A stretch of DNA of 64,000 bases, taken from contig NMRB01002330.1 in assembly GCA_002633025.1 (NCBI GenBank), positions 27,299-91,298 on the forward strand, read 5' to 3'. Source of the DNA: Notospermus geniculatus (taxonomy: Eukaryota > Nemertea > Pilidiophora > Heteronemertea > Lineidae). Below, piece by piece: positions 33,701-45,700 of the stretch (positions within the stretch are counted from its first letter, which is position 1; every line of letters starts with the position of its first letter). The notes below the pieces were generated by a model. It was not told where the DNA came from. It ran no database searches and saw only the letters and a program-made list of their open reading frames with translations. A program made the translations under genes and the position numbers.

Positions 33701-36700
33701 TTACATTGTATGTCGAATGGATGTTAAGCTGTTTGGTGAAATGAAGTAGGTATACATCTCGACCCCTACATTGGCCGATCAGTGATCGTGGATGTCGACT
33801 TGAACCACTGACATTTATTTTCAGGTACGTTTCAAGAGTTGGAGGCCAACAGGACTGCAGGAGATATACCTGCCTTGGTCGAAGCCGCTACCTGTGTTGT
33901 CAAGCATTACAAAGCCATTGACTACCCGGGGAAAGAGGTGGGATCTTTTGCAAAATATTCTTCTATGACTTGATAAACGTATTAATTCAACCTTGGTAAA
34001 CTTTATACGCCACCTATTGTAATATTGCTTTACATGTGCATTTGACATTCTTAGTACTCGTCACACGGCGTTAGAATCGAATGGTGTATAATCCTAGACT
34101 AGCCAAAACGTTTCGAGAGCATTGTGTTTACATGTGGCCGTTGAATTGGCTGTATCACTACATAGACTGGTTGGAATGTTTTGTTAGGGGTGGGGTGGGG
34201 TGAGGCGTGCTAGGTCACATCTCAGAACGAGTTTCGAATAATCCAGTTTACTAGTCAGGAAGCAAGCAATTTGAGTTGAGAAATTTGGCCAAGGTATACT
34301 TATTCCAAGAGGTGAATCTAACTTACCATAAAGGATTCCAGTGAGTCTATTGAAGACCCGTAACCGGTTTAAGCATTAGAACGGCCATAGCACCACTTCC
34401 CTATTTAAAAACATTGAACGTACAAGTCTAGTGACGTTTTGGGCACTAGGTGATTTTAGGGGGTCTTGTCTCGCCGGGGCCTTTACATACATATCACCAA
34501 TACCCATACCAAGACTTCCCCCTTAAATCAGGAGGCCTTCCTCTGGAATGTATTCACACAATCAGCAGACTGCCCCTTTAAATGTTACCGTTCAGTCAGA
34601 ATACCGCTTAAAGCCACTTTTACACTACACAGAATTTTGGCCCGGATGAACCGTGCCGTGCTCGACCCGGGCCAGGCCCGCCTCAGAAAGAGCATCTTAC
34701 CCCATTTACACTGCACCATGATAACCGCGCCAATATCTGAATTGCCGGCTCTCCTTTCTGTGGAGGTAGGAAATCTCCGTCATTATCAATATGGCTGCGC
34801 CCATGATCATTCGTGCCAATGACGTATTGAGTTCAAGGCCGATAAATGAGCATGCGCACTTCACTAAAGGCGAGTCATTCAAGTGGGCCGAGCCCAGTAG
34901 CGTGTTTACACTGTCATGACTGTGCAGTTTTCCAGCGGAACCGTGCTCGACCCGGGTCGAACCCACCTCCTGTTGGGGGGTTCGGCCCGGATGAAAGTAG
35001 CACCGTGCCGAGCCCAGTTGTGCCGTGCCAACCCATTTACGCTATCACCTTTTTGGGGGCATCTATAAACAGCGAACTGACGAACTAGCGAACTTGCGAA
35101 CTGAAATGATCGATTAGTTGCACCGGAATTTTCTCTTTGCATGGCAAGTTTGACGCCCAGGGACACTTCGGAAAACTGGCATACAGTGGGATTATTGCTA
35201 AAAGGGGCTGAAAATTAAAGCTATACCTACTATAATTTGGGAATAGGGAGATGGGACCAATCCCTACAACTCTTCAAAATGGACCCATAGTAAATTCTCA
35301 AGCACTTATGAGCTGTAGGCCTACTTTGAGGCTATCCTTCATTTCATGATTTACGCTGAATATCAACCTCACGTCACCTCTTGGTAGGTAATTTAGTAGT
35401 ATAGATACTTTGATTCTTGCACTGTTATTATTGTCAGTATGGCGTAGTGCGTGGTTGTGGGTCCAATTCTGAACATCTTTGGAGCGAATGGTTTTGTGTA
35501 GTTTTTGGTTATGATTCTTCAAGTTTGACTTGAACTTCCGCTATTGTCCACAAATGAGCGAAGGATCGAACCCAGAACCCTGCACTGTTAGAAAAAACAG
35601 AGGATTTTACAGAAAATTCCTGCAGCAGAGTTTCAGGACGTGATCTGTATAATTACAGACTCAAATAAGTCACCGTGGAGAATCGCCAACGCAGTAGCCG
35701 AGTTTCTCAGGTGGCAGCGCTGTGATCCGAGTCAAAAACATGGCGGCTGTATCACGAATGTTGAGGATGTCAACTCCAAAGTGGGGAGCAAAGTACCGAA
35801 GATGAAAGATACACACACTTAGACTATGCCGAGGATGACCTCCAGTTTATCGTCTATTAATCTAAAGCTTCCTTTATTGGAATTACGTGGTCGATTTTAC
35901 ATTTGAAGTGGAAAAGTTCAAGTGTCACTACGTGGAACTGCCGTCAATCAAACAACCGGCCTAACACAACGAACATTTCCACTTCAAACAAAGAAACAAC
36001 ACTCCTTCAGCACCTATATTTCGGCTTGTTCAATTGCAAATTATCACTAGATCATCCTCGAATTTACATAAACTCGCTCACCTCGACCGAAACTCTCTAT
36101 TTTTCGCGTTTTAGTCGGCAACACACACATCGATATGTGACAGAGCCGCCATGTTTCACTCGGATCACAGCGCTGCCACCTGAGAAACTCGGCTACTGCG
36201 TTGGCGATTCTCCACGGTGTAAATGTTAACAGGGACTTGACTGGAGGCTGACCAAATTATATTTTCATACGTTCTCAGAAAGCATCATCCTGGACAGTCC
36301 AATTGAGTCCAACTAATACAGGAACACATAAATCACACCATATGTAAATTTACAGAAGTTCCTGAAACTCTGCTGCAGGCAATTTCAGTAAAAATAGTAC
36401 ACAAATTTCTAACAGTGTGTACTCCGCCACAAGACTCACAGCTCCAAGGTCCCTGAGAACTTTTGAAAAATTGTAGAGGGAAGTCTATCCCCAAATATTA
36501 CGGGCCAGACATATTTAATCGATCATCTCAGTTCGCCAGTTCGCTAGTTCGCCAGTTCGTTGTTTATAGATGCCCCCTTTTTTGCCGCGCCGTGCTCGAC
36601 CCGGGTCGAGCACGGTTGAAAACACGTAGTGTAAAAGAGGCCTAAGACATTGTAAGTTTCGGGGCCTTGAAGACAGTCACATCCTCATCGTCCGGCGGCG

Positions 36701-39700
36701 AAGACAGAATCCCGACGACCACAACGTTCGTCCGACGATATGTCATCCGATTTGTGACACACTCATGCAATTTCATGGTAGAAAAGCTTGTAGATTATGA
36801 AGAATGGGAGGTCAAACAGGTTTTTGACCCTGGAGAAGAAAAGTGTAATGGTCGTTTATTTGAAATACACAATGAATGAAAGAACCAGGCGTCCGTCCTA
36901 TGATTAATCCCAGATGAAACTTACAGTCAAAAACCTGACCGAGCAACAAGATGGCGGACAGCATGCATAGGCCTAGAATGCACAGCACGATGTACAGCGG
37001 CAAGCACACTGAGTCGGACCACCTGGCCGCAGATGCGTTGCTTCAGTTGGGGCAGATACCACTACCTATTGATGGGTTTAGTCAGGAATCATCAAGGATG
37101 TCCACAGTTAATAGCAAAGCCAGTAGCAAGAGTAGATCAAGTGAGAGAAGGCGTATTGAAGCACAAATGAAGATGACGAAAGTATTGGCCGAGCAACAGA
37201 TAAAACAAGCTAGAATTCAGGCTGAGTTGGCTCTTAAGGAAGCGGCATCCTCCCACAGCAGGGGTTTTTACCTCGCTCCTCTTCATCCGCTCACACAAAC
37301 CCCTGCGAAATACAACGGCGAGTGAATCTGATGTGGCTGTTCCATACTCCAGTTGCACTCCCTGTATTTTAAGGATGACTGGAGAAGTACAAATTTCGTG
37401 GTTTTACCCAGTTTGATCTTAAAGTTTTATCCTTTACAAATCACTTACATCTTTCCAAAATTGACTGAATTTTATCACAGAGGTTCTTTCTATGTATAGG
37501 AAAGATTCTTATTATTTTTGATTGTTATTATGAGTCATAATTATTTAATATTGACACCCTGAAAATGCTGCATTCTGATTGGGCAATGGTTTTCTGACCG
37601 CCTCTGCTTGCCTGGGAGGCCCAATTTCAGCAGGGCTTTGTGTGGAGTGTATGAAGAGGAACGAGACCAAAGCCCTGCTGTGGGAGGATGAGGAAGCGGA
37701 GATTAATGCTGCAATGAGGAAGAAATTGCTTGAATGCGAATTAGCTATGGAGGAAGCACAGGCGTCAACTTCTTCTGGGAGCGAGGAACAGTCAGAGAAA
37801 TTGGAAAACAGGCTGAGGGAGTTCGATGATGAGGAGATGCAGGAGCAGTGTGAAGAGTGGCCTGGCACAGGAATGGTTGTTACTACATCTGAGCCGCAGA
37901 CCAAAGATAGCTGCACGAAGCCTATGGGATCCAGTCACTATGCCGATGATGTTCAGGATATGTCCAGGGTGTCCTTGGATGGAGGAGCCAAGAAAGAAAA
38001 GTTTGAGATGGGCAACTCTGATCCACAACAGGACAAGGAATTACCTGAGTCAGAATTGGAAATGAAACCGTGGCATGGAGAATCTGGTCGGCAGTACACG
38101 AGTTATATGAATGGGGAAGCAAAGCATGATCCCTCCGGTCAGAGCGCAGTTGGCTTCGGAGTGGCAGGTCAATGTGAGGATAGTCAGCCGTTAGAGATGG
38201 TTTGCAACGATAAGGTTGGTGTAACCGCAATGAAACAAGATGTCAATGGCAGCCCACAGAGCACGTCAAGGCACAATGGTCTCAACGCGTCTCAAGGTCA
38301 ACATAATGGAGGGACTCAGGATATGAATATGGTCATCATGAAGCACCTGAGTTTGCTGCAAAAGAGAATGGAACTTCCAAAGGGCTTCGCAGGGGATCCT
38401 CTAGATTTTCCAAGATTCAAGACTGCATTTCTGACTAACATAGCATCGAGAACAGATGATCCACAGGAGCTGTATCAGTATCTCAGGAAGTACTGCACGG
38501 GACAGGCTGCAGAGGTTATACAGAAATATGATCTACTTCCTGCCAATCAGGCATACACCGAGGCCACCAATGAACTTTATAGAGAATACGGACAGCCACA
38601 TATGATCACACAAGCATTTGATCAAAAGCTACAGAAGAATGCTGAGATAAAACCTGGTGATAAACACGAGTTTAGGAAACTAACTGAACTTCTAGAGACT
38701 GCTCAATTGTCTTTAGCGAGTATTCAGAGAGACAGTGCGTTAGATCACCCCACTTATATGGTAGAAATACTGTCCAAGTTACCTCATGCTGACAAGAGAG
38801 CATGGTTGAAGGAAGCAGCCAGGATAAGGACTGAACGACAAAACAAGCCGAATGCTGACGTAGTGTTCAAGGATGTTGTGAAGTTCGTGAAGGGGTTATC
38901 CTCACAGTTGAATGACTCGGAATTCTCAGTTTTAGTTGAAGAGAAGCCGAAGAAAACCATGGGTGTCGGTGAAGAGGGACAGGCGAGGTCAGCATTTGCG
39001 ACGTCCAGTGGTGGTACCTCACATTCAGCAGGGAATGACAAGCCGAAGTCTATGAAACCAGCCAGCAGGAATGAGAACAAAGGTGACCGCGGGAATAGTC
39101 AGTCATCAGGATGCAGTGTTTGCAGTGCCAATCACAAGATATGGGAGTGCCAGGAACTGAAGGCTAAACCGTGGTAACAGAGACTGGAAGTGATCAAGGG
39201 TGAGAATCTTCGTTTTAACTGCTTGAATGCTGATGGGAAGCTTGAACACAGCAGCGTGAGGAATTGTCCACTTCCAAAGGAATTCAAGGTGGAAGGTTGT
39301 AAAGCTAGCAGGAAACATCGTACCTTGCTACATTTTGATGAGAGGAAGAAGACAGTCGAGGTTGAGAATTCATGCACTGAGATGACATCACAAGTGTACT
39401 GCCCTGCCTTTCCAGTTAGAGTGAAGTCAGTTGCCACCGGCAAGGAGATTACAACATGGGCTGGGATTGACTCGTACTCCAGTGCTTGTTTTTGCGAGAA
39501 CAGTCTTTTAGATGATTTAGGCATCGAACACGCTGAGGAGAAAATCTCGATCAACACCTTGCAGGGATCATACGATGGTTACAGTACTACAGTTGAATTA
39601 CTGGTGTCAGGAATGGATGATGGTGAGCCTATTAGGATGAAAGAGGTCTATTCCTGGGAAAAGTTACCGATGGGAAGCAGACTCATTCCAAGCAAAGACA

Positions 39701-42700
39701 AATGAAGCAAGTACCCTCATTTGGCAGATCTACCGATATCGACATCATCTGTGGATAGGATTCGCTGCTTGTGGGAAGCAACATACCCGATGCACATCGT
39801 CAGCTAGAGTGGAGACCTGGTGAACAGAATGGAGACCCAGTTGCAGTTCGTTACGAATGGGGATGGACATTGTTTGGAGGTGCGTCTAAGGCAGGACTGG
39901 ATTGCAAGTTTATGTCGGTGGAGTCCAACGGGCAGGCCGAGTTGAATCAGAGACTAATGAACATGGCTGAGTTCGAATACGCAGGGACGAAATACGGTTT
40001 TGGAAAACCTATGTCCGCGGATGACGTGAAAGTTCAAAGCATGTTTGACAGGGACTCGTATCTGTGTGAAGGTCATTACTACATACCCATTCCCTTGAAG
40101 GAGTCTTATGTCACTATGCCGAACAATCGCGAACTTGCAGAGAGACGGTTGATGTCAGTTAAGAGGAAGCTGGAGAAAGGCAAAACAGTCTGTGAGGGAT
40201 CAAGTAAAACCGAGTATGATGCGTACAAGAAGACATTCGAAAACTACCGGAAGAAAGGTTATATCAGGAAGATTCCGGCGGATGAGATAGCTGTACAGAG
40301 TGGTGAAGTGGTCAATTACATCCCGTATCATCACGTCTACCATCCAGCAAAACCTGGGAAACTGAGGCTGGTGTGGGACGCTGCTGCTCAGTATAGAGGT
40401 TCTTGTCTCAACAAGCATGTTTACCCTGGCGAGGATAACATAAACTCACTTCTTGGTGTTCTGCTACGTTTTCGGATGGGCGGAGAATGCGCGATTCATG
40501 CGATATCAACGCTATGTTTAATCAAGTGTACGTCCCAAGGCATCAGTGGAACCTGTTGGCGATTTCTATGGTTCCAGAATGACAACACGTTGGATCAGGT
40601 TGAGGAGTACCAGTTGTTACATAACTTCTTTGGCGGTACCCATGCCCCTGGAGTAGCAGGTTATGCCCTGAAGAGAACATGTCAAGACAATAGCTGCGAT
40701 TTCCATCCAGAGGTCGTTAACAAGGCCTACGAGATCCATACGTAGATGATGTGTACAAGTCTACAGACTTTGAGACAGCCGAGATTATTGTGAAGCAGAT
40801 CTTCAACATGATGGACAGAGGTGGATTGGAACTTGCCAAGTTCGTTTCCAATGATCCCCCTCTGACTGAGCTGGTGGAGCCATCTAGGAGAGCAGAAAAG
40901 CCAATGGATGAATTTGAGTTTAGAACTGCTGAGGAAGGTCAAGAGAGAGTCCTAGGTGTCACTTGGGATATCAAGGAGGGTGAATTTCTGTTTAAATCCA
41001 GAGCAAAGGAGCGCTCAATGACACGGCGAGGATTGTTAGGACACATCGCTTCACTTTTTGACCCAGAGGGTAGCATATCTCCTGTAACCCTTCCCCCGAA
41101 GCAGATACTTCAGAAGGTAACAAGACAAGGTCTAGGTTGGGATGAACAGTTGCCAGCTGAGGATGAAGAGATAAGGAAGTGGCTGAAGTCAATCCCAGAA
41201 CTCTCAAGTGCTAGGAGACAACGCTATATTGTGCCCGAAGGATTTGGCCCAATTGTGTCATCTGAACTTCATGCAATGTCTGACGGTTCTGAGTCCGGCT
41301 ATGGCTTTGTGATATTTGGACGCTATGTGAATGAACAAGGCATGGTACATGTGAGTTTCCTCATGGCCAAGTCATTAGTTACACCAGCTAAAGTCAAGAC
41401 CATACCTCGGATTGAACTTCAAGCATTGGTTCTGTCGATGAGAGCGATTAAATTCGTCACCAAGGAGGGAGTCATACAGTGGGACACAATCTATCAATGG
41501 GTGGATAGTCAGGCGGTGTTAGCTATGGTGAAGAATGAGCGGAAAAGATTCCTGCCCTATTGTGCAAATAGATTGCAAGAAGTCAGAGACATTCAAGCAG
41601 AGTTGAAAGTTGAGCTTAGACACGTTCCAGGAACTCTGAATGTGGCAGACATGTGCAGCAGGGGGCTCAGCATAGACAAGTTTCTGAAACAAGACCAGTT
41701 CTATCAAGGACCAGCATTTCTATGGAGTCCACAGCAGGATTGGCCAGTGAACACTGAAGTTGAGGACTTGCCTGAGGATTTTCCAGAATTGAAAAGAGAG
41801 GCAACCACTATCATGGTTCAAACGGGGGAGAAGTGTGATGAGCCACTGATGAAATTGATTGAGAGACACTCCAGTTGGACTCGGTTGAAGGTTTCTACTG
41901 CCTGGTTATTGAGGTTCAAGAGTTGGATTATACAGACCAAGTGCGGTACGCAGAAGCAGCAGTACAAGGGACCTACTGGTGGAGATACAGCTAGTGAGAT
42001 GGTGAAGGCTGATTGGCCATTGTCATGTATGTCCAGGGTAAGGTACTCCACAAAGAGATCCAGCAGCTGAAAGACACAGGTCCAAGGAAGAGACGTTCGC
42101 AGTTCTAGAATTTGAGTCCATTCGTTGACAAGGATGGAGCATTGCGAGTAGAAGGCAGATTGAGTCAGTCAGATCTACCATACACCTCACGGCTTCAGCT
42201 GATATTGCCAAAGGATCATCATTTGACATGGATAATGGCGAGAAGTTATCATGAAGCGTATTTTCACGCTCCTCCTAGAACCTTGCTGTACTTAATCAGG
42301 AAGCGCTATTGGATAATCTATGGTCCAAGACTCACTCATCAGATCCAGCAGAAGTGCATACCATGCATCCGTGCATTAGCCTTACCTAGAGATCAAATCC
42401 AAGGCTCATTGCCAGCATCCAGAGTAGCATCAGGAAATGTGTGGCAGCATACTGGTTGTGACATGATGGGAGCAGTACTGATCAAGATCGGGAGAAATCA
42501 AGTCAACAGGTACATCATGGGTCTAGTGTCATTCACTATTAAGGCAGCACATTTTGAGACAGTACATGACCTCACAGTTCCTTCATTCCTCAATGCTCTC
42601 AGAAGGTTCATTGCCTGTCGATCGAGACCGGAAAAGCTGACAACAGATTGTGCTTGGACGTTTTCCGCAGGGACTGATGAACTGAATCAGTTGCAGAAAT

Positions 42701-45700
42701 TGCTCAACGACTCGGGGATCGAGAACTTTATGCGTGAACAAGAAATCGAATGGGTGCCAAATGTACCCAAGGCATCTCACAGGAATGGACTCTTTGAGAG
42801 ACCCTGTAGAGCAATGCGTCGAGTCCTTTTGACTACAATAAAGGGCCACAGTATGACAGAGGATCAACTAGCTACGGTTGTGGCTGAGTGTGAGCTTCTA
42901 TATAACAGTCGTCCGTTATGTTCGCAGAGTAACAGTCCAGATGATGCAGAACCATTAACCCCGAATGCCATTCTGAATGCTGAACCTGCACAGCCATTTG
43001 CTCCTGGTGTATTCGTCGAGAGAGATTTGTTAGTTCGTAACAAGTTCCGTCAAGTGCAGGCAATGGTCAACACGTTTTGGAAGAGATACAGGGTGGAATA
43101 TTTGACATCACTACAGAAGCGTACGAAGAGTATCTCCCAAGTCAGGAATTTCCAAGAAGGAGATCTTGTGATGATCTGCGATGAAATGCGTATCTCTCAT
43201 CGAGGACACTATCCACTTGGGCTTATTGTCAAAGTCAATCGCTCAGGTGACGATGGACAGATCAGAACAGTAGGAATCAAGACGAAAAATGGAGTATTTG
43301 AAAGGCCAGTGAACAAAGTATGTCTTTTAGAATCCGTGGAGTAGAGGGTTAATGTTGTTGAACTGATCGTATACTAGCATTTTCATGGGACATTTGGATG
43401 AAGACTACGAATATTTCACTTTCGTCATTCCGAGTTGGAAGAGATACGTTTTGGAAGAGATACAAGGTGGAATATTTGACATCACTACAGGAGCGTACGA
43501 AGAGTATCTCCCAAGTCAGGAATTTCCAAGAAGGAGATCTTGTGATGATCTGCGATGAAATGCGTATCTCTCATCGAGGACACTATCCACTTGGGCTTAT
43601 TGTCAAAGTCAATCGCTCAAATGACGATTGGCAGATCAGAACAGTAGGAATCAAGACGAAAAATGGAGTATTTGAAAGGCCAGTGAACAAAATATGTCTT
43701 TTAGAATCCGTGGAGTAGAGGGTTAATGTTGTTGAACTGATCGTATACTAGCATTTTCATGGGACATTTGGATGAAGACTACGAATATTTCACTTTCGTC
43801 ATTCCGAGTTGGAACATTTAGATTCAGCATTCTTAGTTGAGACTTTAGTGTTCTGGATCAATACGAGACTATTCGTCATTCATGCAAGTAATTCTATTGC
43901 TTCGTATAGCATTCCCGTGGAGGATTAGTCGGTGACGTCGTTACGTTCGAGATTCTACTGGAAATGTGAAATATGTGAAACGAAGAATTAGTGTGAAGTG
44001 TGAAAGGCTAAGTGCTAGTAACCTCTGGCCTAAGTTTTATCGGAGTCATTGACATGATTGATGGAGGATTATCTGAACACCACTTATTGCTATTTGTGTG
44101 TCTAGAAGATATAAGAGCTATTGCTCTTTCCTTTGTGTTGGTATCACCTTAAGGCTGACGTGAACGAACAAAAAGCCCCCATGCGACGAGCAAGAGAATT
44201 GCAAACGCCCTACAAACACCTCAAACGAAGGCTCAGAACATGATACACCCCACGACGCCAGGAGGGCGCCACCTTATTTGCCTTCAGGCAACAGAGCTGT
44301 CAACATCTCCGGATACCTCTAACACTACTCAAAGAACAAAAATTGTAGTCATTTAGACGGGATTCGAACCGTCGACCGTCCGATTTGTAATCCACCGCTC
44401 TATCCACTCGGTCAACGAGCCAACTGACAGGGTCATGATTTATGTTTGTCATACATGTAGACGTAGGCCTTCGACTTGCGTTATAATGCTACGAATAAGA
44501 GAAAACATGTGAAGTTCGGTGGCCGAATGGGGAAGACGGCGGGACAGAGATAACAAGGCGCGTGTTCGATTCCCAGCTGGGTCAAACTTTTTTCTTTTGA
44601 AAAAAGTGTTCAGCAGGAGCTCACCATAGGATGTTGACACCTCGAAAGCTCGATGACAAATAAGGTGGCGCCCTCCTGACCTCGTGGGGCCTATCATGTT
44701 CTGAGCCTTCGTTTGAGGTGTTTGCAGGGCGTTTGCAATTGTCTTGCTCGCCGCATGAGGGCTTTTTGTTCGTTCACGTCAGCATTAAATCTGATGTCAT
44801 TTCATTTCTGTGGCGGTCGGATGGTCCTATGTCAAGAATGTCAGTTTGTGTGTTTAATTTTCCTATGAATTCTGGATAATTCTAGTGCTCATGGATAAGT
44901 GTTTCCAAGGCTGGAACTACTTTTGGGTTATTTTTAATTTGGTATTTTACAACATTTGGACTGTAATTGATATTCTTGGACTGTAAGTGCAGTGGAGACT
45001 ATTTTCTATTGCGGAGTTTTCAGTGTTGGACAATCTAATTTCAAGGTGGATTCTTGTTAGTATGATTGCCCCTTCACTTGGTAACTGTTGAGAATTCTTT
45101 GAGTTCAAGAATTGGGCGGAGTGTAAGTTTCGGGGCCTTGAAGACAGTCACATCCTCATCGTCCGGCGGCGAAGACAGAATCCCGACGACCACAACGTTC
45201 GTCCGACGATATGTCATCCGATTTGTGACACACTCATGCAATTTCATGGTAGAAAAGCTTGTAGATTATGAAGAATGGGAGGTCAAACAGGTTTTTGACC
45301 CTGGAGAAGAAAAGTGTAATGGTCGTTTATTTGAAATACACAAAGAATGAAAGAACCAGGCGTCCGTCCTATGATTAATCCCAGATGAAACTTACAGACA
45401 TCTGCACTGGTAGTCATGGCCATGAGGATATTCATTTTGTTTGCCTATTCAGGCCAGTGGGTCAAGAAACGTCCGCATACATGTAGGCCTAAAATATGAA
45501 CGGCTGCTTCAAGATCAAGGCATAATCATAGGGATCATCCTACGACCTAGACATCTCATCTTCCCATACACGATTCGCTGGCTAAATCAGGCCCAAAGGC
45601 GTCATTTATTGCGGAACGCAGAGGTACATAGAAAATGCTAATTTTAGCCCCCAAATAAGAAAAATACTAAATCTAGGTTTTAAGGTGGATGGACCTGGGT

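Larger units (their letters stand above)
44153..44787. mobile_element. Foldback element with two opposed tRNA-like segments
   Basis: Arms of about 130 bases (GGCTGACGTGAACGAACAAA inward) are inverted copies at 44153-44285 and 44655-44787. TTAA abuts both ends. Between the arms lie a minus-strand tRNA-like segment (44350-44420) and a plus-strand one (44519-44585). It sits in the BEL/Pao 3' non-coding region. Confidence 0.75.
36651..45396 (+). mobile_element. BEL/Pao LTR retrotransposon, full length but broken
   Basis: Two 275-base LTRs in direct orientation enclose, in order, gag, a zinc-knuckle-like Cys motif, an A16-type protease region, reverse transcriptase, RNase H and integrase, the BEL/Pao order. 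The insertion is in sense with the M13 gene in its 12-kb intron 13. The element carries a 445-base TIR insertion in gag, in-frame stops (39175-39177, 39703-39705, 42106-42108), several frameshifts in the reverse transcriptase and before the integrase, a 374-base tandem duplication at the integrase end, and a foldback near the 3' LTR. A primer-binding site was not recognised. Confidence 0.93.

Noticed and set aside
36667-36879. 70-codon frame in each BEL/Pao LTR
   Set aside because: Lies wholly in the LTR and is duplicated only because the LTR is; no evidence of a protein.
37579-37690. N-terminal part of the large gag frame
   Set aside because: Positions before 37691 belong to the inserted TIR element and are not gag.
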